A stretch of DNA of 64,000 nt from Engraulis encrasicolus (GCF_034702125.1 NC_085876.1:12894253-12958252), one strand, 5' to 3'; shown: positions 10,557 to 22,712, counted from the first letter of the stretch. Translations and numbers: made by a program. Notes: generated from the letters alone by a model not told the origin.

Positions 10557-13127
10557 GCTAGGGAGATAGGTGACCCGATACTTCAGTTTGTGACACAAGC
10601 GCCAGAATCGGTACAGATACTTCTTAGACATTACTATTTTCAAAAAGTATGCGGGCCACTTCAAATTCAAGATGGTTGCCCATTTTCCAATATGGCCGCC
10701 ATACAGATATAAATTGGCAACGGAAACAATTTGTGATACAAACACCAAACTTGGCAAGGATAGGCCTACTTCTTAGATGTACCTCTTTTGATAAAGCATG
10801 CGGGTGACTTTTCCAAGATGATTCATTTTCCAAGATGGTCACCGTTCAAATGTGTCTTAGGAAAATAAAACCATCCTTAAAATAATGATACAAGCACCCA
10901 AATTGGTACAAATACTCCTTGGACTTAACTCATTTGAAAAAGCATGTCTGTCACTTGAAATTCAAGATGGCCACCCATTTTCCAAGATGGCTGCCAGAAA
11001 TTCCTGTAGGAATACTGCAGGTGATACTAGAGCAATTGTTCAAATAGTGATGTGAGCACCAAACTTCTTACAAATACTCTTCAGACACAACTCTGTTAAA
11101 ATGTATGTACCATTTGAAATTCAAGATGGCCACCCATTCTCCTACTGCAGAAGTTCCATAACTGAAAAAAGTTTAAATTGTGATAGAAGCACCAAACTCA
11201 GCACAAATACTCCTTAGACTTTATCCTTTTTGAAAAAAATGGCCTACTTTAAACATGACAAGGCCATGTAGGCCTATAATGCAAGATGGCTACCATTGCT
11301 TCTTATTAATGGAGACATTTTCATAATCTCTGATTTGAGGACATTTGAGAGATTACCATAATCCCTTTGATGAATTTAGATTATCTTGTTGTCTAAAAGT
11401 ATAGGAATTTTAAAATTTCCCAATACTCACACTGGCAGCTATAGTCATCTGTAGGTCAGAAGATCATATGGATCATTCCTTTCATGGTATTATGAATGCC
11501 ATCCATATTTTGTTAGCTGTTGGGAAATGTGCAGTGGGTGGAAGGGCTGTCCAGAAAATTGTGTTCATACAGTATCTCCACTCTTTGCTCGTACCATAGA
11601 CGGTATAGGCCTATAACTAGGCAAAGCATCCATGACATCATGCATAGGCTTTTGCTCAGCCAAAATGCGGCTTAATGTCAAACACAGCATGATGTCATTT
11701 TAGTGCACTTGGATATCGTTTTCAATCTACCTTCTCACAACCAGTTCCAAATATGGGTACAGTTATTGTACCAAATGCTGAAATCCCCACACCTTTTGCA
11801 ATGTAAGACTTGCAGAAATGGCTTTACAGTTTGCTTCTGAGCAAACAGTCTGGTGATCTACATGCAACTGAAATGGACCCTTCACCTCAAATCTCTCAAA
11901 GAGATCAATCTCATTATCAAGTACTGTTGGCCGGTGCTCATCTAGCTTGGGAAACAAATGGGCATATAGAGACAAAACTGTGCCAAACAGAGACAAAGAG
12001 TCTTGTTGACTGGGGATTAGAAAAGAGTGTAGATATACTGTACAGCCTTCTGGACTCCATCCATCTATACATTGCAGAGCTTTTCCAACAGCGGATCAAA
12101 TGTATCATTCAACATCAGCCTGGCGAGGCAAACTATGTGAAAACTTAAGTCTGGGTTCCCTCGTATCAGCAAACAGTATGCAAACAGTACAATTATCCAG
12201 TTTCATCAAAGTGGTATGTAGATCTGTAAAACTGTCCCTTTCGGTGCTTGTATGACCATTTGAACAGTTGTTTCAATTGCTAATTCATATCTGTATGGCG
12301 GCCATCTTGGAAAATGGGCAGCCATCTTGAAATTGAAGTGGCCCGCGTACTTTTTGAAAATAGGCAGGGGTGTCAAACATACGGCCCGCGGGCCGCATCC
12401 GGCCCGCCAGAAGGTTCGATCCGGCCCGGATGTAAAAAAAAAAAAATTGAGACCTGCATGACATTAACCCAATGGTCCTCTCTCTCTCTTACACTGTATT
12501 TGTAGTAAAGTGCACATCAGACTTCTAGTATAAATGTTGAATTTGTACTGTGACAGGCATTTGATAAAGCTCATACATAGACCTCATATATAGATGTCAA
12601 ATGTTAATACTTCTTATTCGTATTGTATTGGTATTGGTTTTAATTAAATAATAAATATAACTGTATTTGTATTGGTTCGTATTGAGCTCAAATGGGAAAC
12701 AGGACATTAAAATGCGTTAAAATGCAGGAAATTACATCTAAGAAATACAAAATTTTCGGGGGGAAGACCCCCAGACCCCCTGCCAAAATGAACTGTCCAC
12801 TATTAATTGACAGTTCCCAATGAATGAATTAAATCAATTACATTTTGCACAGGATTATCAGTAATGCATTGCTTTCTACATATTCCTCACACGTTTAAAA
12901 CGTGCTGAAAAGATAAGGCGATAGTACTGTAAACTAACCCTCTGCTTTATGGGTTTTTTTCGCGATAATGTTACTAATGCGGCCCGCTTGAAGTCCTCAT
13001 GGGTTGTATGCGGCCCCCAGACCAAAATGAGTTTGACACCCCTGCTCTAAGGAGTACCTGTACCGATTTTGGCGCTTGTATCACAAACTGAAGTGTCGGG
13101 CCTTAAAAAGGGTCTAAGCCTCCTAGC
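10557..13127. mobile_element. DNA transposon with long subrepeated inverted ends
   Basis: The sequence at 10560-10745 returns inverted at 12240-12361 and 13047-13105, including a segment reading GGCGGCCATCTTGG on the right. The left arm, to about 11260, contains about five diverged subrepeats of roughly 150-160 bp, each carrying AAGATGGC words. No transposase is recognised; an unassigned frame lies at 11810-12148 (+). It has no clear target duplication but sits between two pieces of one Penelope-like element. Confidence 0.6.
12365..13044. mobile_element. hAT-type MITE (CAGGGGTGTCAAAC ends), nested
   Basis: It starts CAGGGGTGTCAAAC and ends GTTTGACACCCCTG, perfect terminal inverted repeats. 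Inner ends carry GGCCCGCGGGCCGC and GCGGCCC words typical of this abundant fish family. It interrupts the right inverted arm of the surrounding DNA transposon. No coding capacity. Confidence 0.85.
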
Positions 13128-13404
13128 TAAAAGTGTCTCCCACAACCAAAACAAATAATTAAAAACGGTCTTTTTCATTATCTCAATCTACCATCTTTTT
13201 CATCCCACAGTCCGATTCACAGTTCATTCAAAGCAAAAAAAAAAAGAAAGACATTTAAAAAATGGAAAAAAGTCCACATCCTCATTGAGGCCCGTAAATG
13301 TTGTGGCATTCAATTTAACAATCACCAAGTTTCCCTTTGGAGAAGCCGTTTTAATCTATCCCCACCCCTTATGTTTTTATTTATGACCTCTATTGTCATT
13401 ATTT

Positions 13405-13803
13405 TCACAGATCCGTATGGCCAGGTTCTCTGAAATGAACAGCCATGGGGTAGATGGGGTTTTGAGTTCTTATGGCGTACTTATGCTCTGTCAGTCTGAC
13501 ACAGAGCCTGCGTTTTGTGCGCCCAATATAAAAGCAGCCACATCCACATTCTAACCTGTACACTATATGTGTAGTATTACAGTTTGCAAAGTCTTTACAG
13601 TAATACACCTTTTCACCAAAAACATCCATAAAAGCGCTCTGGCGAGAGATGTTATCACAGTGGTTGCATGAGCCACATCTGTATGTGCCTTTTAGCTTTG
13701 GGAAATGAGAGGGAGGTTTGGATGCAGGGAGGTAACTTCTCATCAACCTATCTTTCAGTGTGGGAGCCCTCCTAAAGGAAACTGGGGGGCACTCAGAGAA
13801 CAC
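13405..13803 (-). pseudogene. GIY-YIG endonuclease domain of a Penelope-like element
   Basis: The minus-strand frame encodes a Cys-rich linker (CGSCNHCDNI, then YYCKDFANCNT) followed by the GIY-YIG core HIVYRLECGCGCFYIGRTKRRLCVRL and an EH motif. This order is the C-terminal endonuclease of Penelope-like retroelements, such as the fish Neptune group. The reverse transcriptase that should lie upstream is absent: the copy is cut at about 13805. Downstream on this strand, the 3' untranslated part runs to about 13128 and resumes at 10440. It is a dead fragment; a second copy of the same domain is at 30240-30801. Confidence 0.8.
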
Positions 13804-13805
13804 TT

Positions 13806-14254
13806 AACGTAAGGAGGGATCGCCATCAAGAATACCCCAGAAATTGAAATTGCAATTGAATGGGTCACAGGAATATGAGCCCAGGGCCCAGGGCCCAGGC
13901 CAGTGAAAAAGCCCACAAATAGGCAACATAATATGTGCAACCTTTGATCTATAATGTGACTCTGTTTGTGGAATTCAAGTGTGTGTATGCACAATTTTAA
14001 AAAAATAAATATTGAGTTTGGCCCTCGACATCGCTACAGCATTGAAGACCACATAAAAGTAAGTTTAGTTATATAGCCTAACTACTAATATGACGTATTT
14101 TTCCAATTTTGTGAAATTTGCGAAAGTGAGTAGGCCTACCCCAGACCCATTATGATGACCAGGATCTAGGGAAAGGCTGAAGGGGGGAAAATATCTGAGG
14201 TACTGACAAATCCAGTGTGAGCATTACAACTGCATGTTGAAATTGGCAGTTATC
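13806..14254. other. Gene-free stretch, nothing recognised
   Basis: AT-rich intergenic sequence between a Penelope-like fragment and a hAT MITE. No coding or repeat signature is seen apart from a short GGGCCCAGGGCCCAGG run near 13880. Confidence 0.4.
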
Positions 14255-14262
14255 ATTTAAAG

Positions 14263-14587
14263 CAGGTGTGGGGAATCTTTTTCATTCGAGGGGAAACTTC
14301 AAATTCATCCGAGGGATGTAAAAGTCCCCCGAGGGCCGTACTACGAACACAAACCAGGATTTCCCCTTGCACTTTAGGCATGAAGACAGCCACCTTTTAA
14401 AACAGACCCCACCTTCTCTAGGTCCCCTCAATATAATTTAATTGTATTGCAAATGTATTTTCTAAGATTCCTTTTCAAAATATGTCATATTTCATTGAAG
14501 CTGCATAGTATTCAAATTATATTGGGGCCGGATAAAACGGCCTAAAGGGCCGCAAACGGCCCTCAAGACATAGGTTACTCACCCCTG
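14263..14587. mobile_element. hAT-like MITE with 8-bp target duplication
   Basis: It starts CAGGTGTGGGGAATC and ends GTTACTCACCCCTG, imperfect inverted ends. The flanks ATTTAAAG and CTTTAAAG match at seven of eight bases, the length expected for hAT insertions. Internal words such as GGGCCG and CGGCC resemble other short hAT elements of fish. Confidence 0.75.
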
Positions 14588-14589
14588 CT

Positions 14590-14960
14590 TTAAAGGTACA
14601 CTGTGTAAGATTTTAAGTTGTTTTTTCCAGAATTCATGCCATCCATTCACTAATGTTACCCTTTTCATGAATTCTCACCACCACTATCAAATTCGAAGTA
14701 TTCATTATGACTGGGAAAATTGTACTTTTCATACATGAAAAGATAGATCTTCTCCATGTTGGCCATTCTGAATATCCAGAAATTGACGCTATTAGCTGCA
14801 AAAATGACTGTACTTGACTGTACTTGTGCCATACTAAAAATATTAGTTTATTTCTTCGTAAACTTTCATGAAAATATCAAATTTGGCAATAGGCAGTCCA
14901 ATTTCAATAAACAGCATAGTTCTATCTTTTCTGACCATTTCCCGCACAGTGTACCTTTAA
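14590..14960. mobile_element. Short TIR element (AAAGGTACACTGTG family)
   Basis: The left end is TTTAAAGGTACACTGTGTAAG and the right end CACAGTGTACCTTTAA, a near-perfect inverted pair. It abuts the hAT MITE on its left. Related copies lie in introns of tap2, psmb8 and psmb9. Confidence 0.7.
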
Positions 14961-16384
14961 GCACCATGCATTTTTCTTCCTATTCTTCATCAGTTCTGCC
15001 ATCAGTTCTAAAAGTACTGGTCTTTGGATGATCACGGTGTCAGAGTATAGCATCACATTAGCCTTCATTTTTGTCAGAATTAGACCTGGCAAAATCTTGG
15101 TGGGGTTTTTTGTGACTGGGCTGTCGTAGAGGCTTCTTTTGTGGATGGCACCCACATACGCCATTCCTCGCCATGCGCGGCGGCATATTGTGTCATGGGA
15201 AATAATCATTTACATTTTTGTATAACACCTTTCTATAACCATTCTCACCAAAATGTAATAGCATTGACCCTTCTGGTGTACAACTTTTTTTTTCTTTGTC
15301 AGGCCTTTGTCCTTTCTACTCCATGTGGTGTCAGGGGGGTTGCTCTGCGAAATACTGTCTTCTAGCAATTGTTTGATAGAAAACGACGTAATGAATTCTT
15401 AAACTCTGAGACTGATAGAACTCTTGCTCAATTACTTAAGTGTGGCTTTCCTCTGGGACTTTCTTTGGGGTGTACTCATTTCTGCACCACCCTAATTTGC
15501 TCAAAACTGTTTTTAAAAAAAGAGTCACATTATAAAACGTACTTTTATGTTGTACATTCAATGAGATATTGCATTAAAAATAATCTATGCATGTTGTGGA
15601 GATATATTTTGTGTTTAATGAAATGTTACGACAACTGTCCAAAAGGGGTGTATTAATTGCTGTGCACTGTGAGTATATACCGTACTGAGTGCATATAATC
15701 ATTGTCAATGTGGCTATGACTTTATCTTCTCTTCATGTCCTAATTCTATTATAAGGGGACTTGGGGGCATCACTATGGCACCCCCAAGACATTTGGTGCC
15801 CTAGGCAACTGCCTTGCCTGCTTATGCCTAGCGCCAGCCACACTCTAACCTGGGTCCTCACATGTATGTGTAGTTCAACAGAGGCAATCTGGCTAAATAG
15901 TCTAAGCTTTTCTGACAGCAGTCAGCTTCAGTATCCATTCAACTAGAAATCGTCCCCTTTGAAATTCTCATGCTATGCGTCAATCAGATAAGGTGGGTAT
16001 AAAATTAGGATCAGGATAGAATTGTAAAAAGCATCAATCCAAAATTCAAAAACATAATCATGCGACAATGTACTGATGGGGTGGTCTGTTGTTCAATGTT
16101 AGACATCGCTTTTCTTTGACTTTGAACTCTCCATGTAATGTGATGACTAAATGACACCCTTGTTTCAATGAAGAGCAAATCAGCAAGGTAGGCTATAATT
16201 CCCACTATGTTTTGTTTGGTTGTGCTAAACTATCTTAAGTTAAAACTTGATAAAAGTGTATGGCTTATATTGTATCATAGTAAAACAAAATCACCATTGT
16301 TCCAGAAAATGTGTGTTTATTGACAGGAGTTAATGTTTCTTTCAGATAATCTGTTTTGAGTTGAGTGTTATGGTGTGAAGAAAT
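14961..16384. other. Gene-free stretch downstream of psmb8
   Basis: Mostly AT-rich unique-looking sequence. A segment at about 15765-15845 (GGTGCCCTAGGCAACTGCC then CCTAGCGCCAGCCA) resembles the end of a dispersed fish repeat. No gene or RNA was recognised. Confidence 0.4.
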
Positions 16385-19300
16385 TCATTTCTTCTCAGCA
16401 TCAAAACGGTGATAGAGCACCCCAACATCTTCTTGTGACACTTTGATCCAGCCAGTCTCCTGCATGTGGTACACTGCAAAGTCAAGCACAAAAAATGTTA
16501 CCATGATATACATTAATTCGATTACTTAATATGAGTTATGAAGTATTACAGTTACACAGTATTTAAAGACTTACTGTTCACAGTTCCTCCTGAATATGCA
16601 TCCCTGTGAGTAGCGTGGAAAATTGCCCTCTGAGCTAAGTCGTACGCCTCAGGTACAGAGAGGTCATACCGGTAGCCACTGTCCATGACGCCATACGCAT
16701 AAGCTTGACCGGACCCCGTGGAAAACATATTGCCACTGAGTCGGACCCCACCATCATCCACATAATATAACCCTGGTCCCTGAAGAAGTAGAAAATATAT
16801 TATTTCCTTTAATGTTTCATTTTTTCCTCATCTATGTCCACAGTTTGAGCTTCTCATTCACTATTATCTTTTTCATGGAGGTTATTTTTATCACCATCAA
16901 ATTTTAAGGTTTCATTATGTCTTGATTTTTTCATACAATAGGCAAATCTTCTCTATGTCTACCAGTTTGAATTACCCGTCATAAACATTTTGCACACCAA
17001 AACCTTTACGAGAGATATTATAACAATATGTTGTCGTAGATAATAAAATCAAAATAAAACGTCTTACCTTCTTATCCCAGCCACATATCATGGTCCCCAT
17101 GGACAGCCCCATTCCTCTGTAGCTCACCACCATGTTGGCCAGGAGTTTGGAGGCGGCAGACACAGAGATCCTTTCCTTATTCCTCAGCTTGTATATCCTT
17201 AAAAATCAAGACAGCATTTGTGTCAGTTACATGACCTATTTCAGTGTATTTCAGTTTACAGTGTGTAGGCATTTGTGTCCTAGGGCTGCTCGATAATGAG
17301 AAAAATAGATATCACGATTATGAAATTTAGCATGCCTAATTTACCACCTGCATTCTGTTCTCCACTCAACTGTCATTCGCCTGAATTCAGTGTGAAAAGA
17401 TTACACTATTTAACCAGCTGCATCTCATTCTCCGCTCTGCTGTCAATTGGTGGAATTTAAGCGCCCTGGAATTTGGAACGCCCCTTAATTAACTATACAG
17501 CATCTATTCTCTGCTCACCTGTCTCAAGTCAGAAATTTTCTTTCTCGCTCGCACCCACCACCAAAGAAACTCGACAGAAGAACATCATCTCGGGGGGGGG
17601 TTTGGGGGGGGGGGATGCACGGTGTAGTACGGGGGGGGGGGGGGGATGCACGGTTTAGTACGAGGGTGTTGCCTGAGGACACGAGTGGATGGAAAATTAA
17701 CTCCCTTATGCATGGTCATTGGGTCAGTGGGTGCGATGGATACAATTTCCGTACTCCCTTGCGCATGGTCAGGGGGGGGCGACACCATGATGGATAATTT
17801 GTGGCCAAATTAACTGCAGCTGTTGGTCAGCAGTAATTGCTGGGGGTAATTAAGGACAGCTGACAAACATTCACACTGTCCTATGACCTGTTCCACACTC
17901 CGACCCTCGTGGAAGTGGCATTGCATGCTTCCCTGATGCTTCCAATATTGACCGTAGAAGAAGAATAACATTCCCGCCCTCCTGTCTCTACTCTCCTTAC
18001 CCACCACCCACCCGCTGTTCTATCCTTGTTGATTCCTTAGGTGTCTTGCCCTTGCTTCCTTCCAGTTCACCTCGCTCCATTGCTCTCCAACCCTCATCTG
18101 CCGGGGGGTGTCCTCTCAGAGTTCACAGATATCTGCGGGCGCAGTTATTACCCGAGATCTCAGTGGCGCCCCGTACTCCTGAGCTCGAGAATGTTTGCTG
18201 CATACACATTTCTCAGACGTGACAGTACTTCAGCACCATGGCCAGCAATCATGCCCCATACACCACGTAATCTATCTCAGCTTCTTGAGTGCAGTGGTCC
18301 CTACGGAACCCGTGAAGCACTTTGATGATCAGTCCACTGCGACTGCGTGGACAGCCACTCTCCTTTGAGATCACGATCACGAGAAGTCTGTTCTCCAGCG
18401 AGAACGAAGATGTATTGCATACTGTACATGCTTAATCAAAATTTCAGAGAGTGAACTATAGAAAAATAATTGGGCTAAACAATTCACAATCTTCCCTCCC
18501 TTCAGTACTATAGTGTGAGTGGAGGGCCATAGAGAAAAACACAGTGGTGTTCTGTTCTGTTCAAGTCTGTTCTGTGCTTGAAATGGCTTAAGTGGAGGAG
18601 AATGTATTGCGTAACCTACCTTTTGGCAGTATAGACACATTTCAAAAATATTGTTTCAACTCTATAATGAAATGTGATATTGTTTGACAGAAATATTGAT
18701 ATCCCAATTCAATATATTGCACAACCCTGGCCTCATAGGCGAGTACATCTATGCAAAAAAAAGACCTAACCCCAAAAAAATTGATACAAAAGGTTTTTCA
18801 ACTGATTTTGTTACCTCTAAGTGTCCTTGATAACATACTAAAAATCTAGGGAAATCTGACTTCAGGAAAGGTGTCATTTTCAAGATCAAAGTTTTTAAAA
18901 ATAAAGGTTACTACATGATAATTACATTGGCATGAACTAACATGTTTTCAGGATCTGTTTGTTTGGAGTGCTGTTTGGGTGGATAAAGACACTATGATAA
19001 TATCCATGTGCTGTTTGTCAGGGCACATCATCAGTGATGAATCATGGTGTCACTAGGTATTTTGGGTCTTTCAGCAGCTGAACTGAATAGACAGGAGCCA
19101 CTACATGTGTAAGTAGAGGGCAAGGTGAAACGGTTGGTACTGGAGACAGACAATGTCCTGAAAGGACATAGGGCTTTAGCATAGCTTTCAGGTAAGCCAG
19201 AGTAGGGCCTGTTGTAGCGTCATAGGCAAGGGTCAGGGCCTTGTATTCAATTAGGGCATGAGAAAGAGGACATGACTGGGAAACTGAGGCTATGTGGTCA

Positions 19301-21530
19301 GAGAATGATAGATGGTCATCAACAATGACACCTAGATTTCTTGTGGCCTTATTTGAGGCAACAGTAGCAGAATCCATATTGAGCTCGGTATCATGGCAAC
19401 CTAAATCTTTGGCTGGGATCACCAGCAGTGCATTTGGGCGAGGTTCAACTAAAGGTTGCATTCCTTCATACTTGTGGATAGTTCAGAGAGGTAAGCGGAA
19501 ATGTGTGTGACCGTGGAGTCATCTGGCACAAAGTAACTGTGCTTCATCGGTGTGACAGTAGTATGAGAAGCTGTGAGAACAGATAACATGGCCCAGTGAT
19601 GTGGTGTACATGGCAAATAGGAGTCCCAGCACCAGCCCTTAGGACACCTCTGTGGAGAGGCTATGATTTGAGGACAGCTGACCTTGCCCTCGATACATGC
19701 TAACAATGATACCACCAGACTCAAAGAAAGTGTGGAAGAACTTGAGACACATAAACCTCAATTATTTATCTAAGAGAGATGTTAAATAATCATGTTTTGA
19801 AAAAAAAAAATGCTAGCTGGTGTGTCTGCACAAAGATTTTTAGATTTACTACAAAACAAAAAGAGATGTCCATAATCTCTTCTGAAGATATCTTCTGGCT
19901 TACTAGAAACAAAATAAAAGAGTAATTTTGAGCTTGGCTTTTTCAGATTTTGAGATTTTGCATTTTGAAATTTAATGCATATTTAATTAGATATAGTCCA
20001 ATTACCATATTAAAACATAACATTTCAGAAAACTTGCAATACATTTTTTTCTCACAAATATGTGAGTAATCACCGGATTAAGTTTCATGGTGATATCGGC
20101 AAGCTACATTTTTTGGCCTATTCACCTGGAGTGTCTCTTGACCCTTATAATAAGCCTATGGCAGCCATGTTGAAAAAAACTCATTTCCCAAAGTCAGATT
20201 TTACTAGATTTTTAGTATGTCATTTAGCAGGTCCAATAGTAATAGAATCCATAAAAAAACCTTTTGTATCAATTTTTTTGGGGTTAAACCCTAAATGTAC
20301 TCGCCTATAAAGGTGAATCTGATCATGTTACTTGTTTGAATCTCACCCTAACCATATGGGATAAATGTAGGCCTGTGTAGTCACACTTTGGCCTGCAGTC
20401 CATGGCTGAACAGCCCTTGAGAAAGGCACATAACCACATATTGCTCCAGGGACTGTAACCAATACCCTAATAACTGTGATTCGCTTTGGACTAAAGAGTC
20501 AGCTATTTTAGTCTAATGTAAGGCTTGTGCTGGTAGATATTATACTGTATACCTGCATTCTTTGGCGAGTACTCTCTCCCAGTAAACGCAGTCCGCTGCG
20601 CTGCCAGACATTGTCCCCAGGAGGTATGGATTGATCTCAATCACCTTCTTGAACATCTGAGTATCTATCAAATACAGACCCCACAAGTGAAGATCATGGC
20701 TGTTTGTAAAATAGATGTGTGTGTCACAGTTGGCTTCAGGCTACTTACCAACGTAAGACCCAGCGGATGCCCTAGAGTCAACAGCCACCATAACTCCATG
20801 TTGAAATTTGAAGGCAAGAGTGGTGGTGCCATGATTCAGTTTAATCCTCACTCCATCAACTCCATCCTCACTGTCTGTGAGAGGCTTCAGAAAAGTGGCA
20901 GGCTGTGAAAGAGAACAGATTAGAATAACAGGGGGAGGCAGTTTTGATGTATTTTCGGACAGTGTTTTTTTTTTTGTAGCAATATATTTTGGAGTTCATA
21001 TCATTGTATGATGCAGTAATTCTAGTTTTCGGTAGCCTATAGGCTATTAGCCCAAATATTGTTTCCACGTAAAATTGTAAGCCTATACTGTTACAATTAG
21101 TAGCCAACAAAACTGCAGTTTCTACACGCATTTTCCATAAGGGTATTGGTAAGTAAAACGAAAGGAAAGAAAGGCAAAACAAGAATAGGAAGAAAAGAAC
21201 ACAGCCTCTGAAGGCGATCAGGAAAGCAGTCACAGCAGCATATGGGCCCAGCTTGTATACAAATGAAGCCAGATTTATTGTAGCCTATGTAAGGATGTCG
21301 AGTATACCGTACAAATTGCCTAGGTACGGGTAATTCAGACAAACAAGCCTGTGCACGCTAGAAGACAACACGGTCTCAAGATCACTTACATTCACACCAA
21401 CTGGAACCGCAAACTCAGGTGTATCGGTAGCAAACTTGAAGTGGTTTACTTTATCAACAGACGCTACCTGCGCGTTAAAATTATCCTCTTTTACCCAATC
21501 CGATATTCCACACAAGTCGAGCAGAGCCAT
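16385..21530 (-). CDS. psmb8: PSMB8, immunoproteasome subunit beta5i, F-type
   Basis: Beta5i replaces PSMB5 in the 20S core and supplies chymotrypsin-like cleavage for class I peptides. Six exons join in frame: 21530-21390, 20902-20749, 20664-20553, 17197-17068, 16779-16575, 16473-16385, giving 276 residues. The N-terminus MALLDLCG starts a 72-residue propeptide ending in LNHG. The mature chain starts at Thr73 with [11 protein letters not shown]; catalytic D17 and K33 and the beta5 residue M45 are present. [24 protein letters not shown] and YATHRD-like blocks follow the PSMB8 pattern. Mature residue 31 is Phe (QMFKK), where the human protein has Val; Phe/Tyr here marks the F-type lineage. Nothing is broken. 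Intron 3 (3.3 kb) holds two DNA transposons, a LINE piece and a SINE. Confidence 0.96.
16820..16990. mobile_element. Degraded fragment of the AAAGGTACACTG MITE family
   Basis: Within psmb8 intron 4, words such as CACCATCAAATTTTAAGG, TTCATTATG and a TTTTTCATAC stretch follow the same order as in the intact element at 14590-14960. The termini are lost. Confidence 0.4.
17281..18730. mobile_element. hAT-like DNA transposon remnant in psmb8 intron 3
   Basis: It starts TAGGGCTGCTCGATAATG and ends CAATATATTGCACAACCCTG, imperfect inverted ends of a hAT type common in fish. Internal sequence is degraded with no transposase motif recognised. It contains G runs at 17586-17646. Confidence 0.6.
18733..20312. 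mobile_element. DNA transposon with ~65-bp inverted ends in psmb8 intron 3
   Basis: The left end at 18733-18800 (ATAGGCGAGTACATCTATG, then AACCCCAAAAAAATTGATAC) returns inverted at 20241-20312. It lies directly beside the hAT element. A LINE fragment occupies its centre. No transposase seen. Confidence 0.7.
19042..19740 (-). pseudogene. L2/CR1-type LINE reverse transcriptase fragment
   Basis: Two minus-strand frames cover the C-terminal part of a LINE reverse transcriptase: [16 protein letters not shown], then LLVIPAK, then [19 protein letters not shown], then [12 protein letters not shown]. These blocks have the order of fish L2/CR1-like LINEs, but the catalytic FADD box is degraded and a large piece is deleted between the DHIA and KALTLAY blocks. 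It is a dead fragment nested in the TIR element. Confidence 0.8.
20385..20520 (+). mobile_element. SINE fragment (V-SINE-like body)
   Basis: The order TTGAGAAAGGCAC, CATATTGCTCCAGGGACTGTA, ACCAATACCC, then a TTCGCTTTGGA block and a TAATGTAA tail is that of a tRNA-derived fish SINE. The tRNA head is missing. A fuller copy is at 51032-51222. Confidence 0.65.
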
Positions 21531-21560
21531 TTTCCACGACTACAGTTTCCTGGTTTAAAA

Positions 21561-21574
21561 GAGAAACTGAAAAT
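21561..21574 (-). promoter_or_regulatory. ISRE/IRF element just upstream of psmb8
   Basis: The plus strand reads GAGAAACTGAAAAT, containing GAAANNGAAA, the IRF-binding core. It lies about 32 bp upstream of the psmb8 start codon, so it is in the core promoter or the 5' untranslated region. It suggests interferon induction, known for psmb8 in other vertebrates. Confidence 0.6.
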
Positions 21575-21837
21575 GACATTCAAACAGGCATCATGCACAC
21601 TCATCATCACTATGTAGGTAGGCGATCACTTAATTGTTGAAAAACCCCGGAGTGAGTTAGTTTATTCTTGATAGGCTAAAGAATAGATACATTTTATATT
21701 TGCACAATGATCTGTGATAATTATCTGTCAACGTGCTTTTTGTCTATCTCGTGTGACTTAAAAACAAACAAATAAATAAATAAAAACAATAAATGTAACA
21801 GGCTATACTTAGGCCTACGTAATAAAAGTGTGCAAAC

Positions 21838-22712
21838 TAGAAATGCATTCTCACAGAAAATGCTGGAAGCGGGCTTGCCTTTTGGGGCAGAGATGAAACA
21901 AAGTACTATTGAGAAAACAAAGCTAAAAGAAATCTTGGAAAAACTCCATCCACCCAGTCAGAAGTTATGGGCCAAACAATTCAGCCATCTTGGATTCAGC
22001 CATCTTGAACGTGTTGTAGCTCTGCGTTTTGGGGATATACTAAATGACATACATGGTATTTTAAGTTGGCTAAGGAACACTGCATATGATATAATTTTTA
22101 AAATCAACATGGCTTCGAGCGGGACTCGAACTCACAACCTCCATATCTGTAATCCAACCCCTTTGCCATTGATATTAAATGACATACAATACATGATATT
22201 TGAAGTTGGCTAAGGAACACTGCATATGATGTCATTTTGAAAATCAACATGGCTTCGACTGGGGTTCGAACCTCCAACCCCCATATCCCTAATTCAGCAC
22301 ATTTGCCATTCATACTAATTGACATACATGGCATTTTATCTCGGCCAAGGAACGCTGCATATGATATAATTTAGAAAATCAACATGGCTTCGGGTGGGAT
22401 TCGAACTCTCAACCTCCATCTCTCTAATGCAGCAGCATGCATTACCACTAAGCCAAGCAGCTAATTGTCATGCATAGTCCAGCAAGACTATATTAGTTTG
22501 CATTGCAGAGCTGAATAATACACTTCTAGAATGCTTGCTCGCACCTGCTCGTTAAGAATAGAATCTTGAGACAGTGACAGTTGAAATGGAACTCTTCACT
22601 GGCTGCACCTGTTGTGATTGACTGAAAGACAGTTATTATTGAGCTCTAAACTGGGGAGAAAATGAGAATGAGTTTTTTGTCTTTACAACATCGTTGTAAA
22701 AAAACTAAAAGG
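21838..22712. repeat. tRNA-like tandem-repeat element, copy 1
   Basis: This element shares its whole length with 53608-54742. A leader (AAGCGGGCTTGCC near 21867) is followed by about three units at a 135-140 bp spacing (22039, 22174, 22314). Each unit contains, on the minus strand, a GGTTCGAA-type tRNA B box. The last unit ends at a full tRNA-like head (GCTTGGCTTAGTGG on the minus strand, near 22450). It may be part of a larger element, because AAGCGGGCTTGC recurs inverted at about 23360-23373. Confidence 0.65.
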
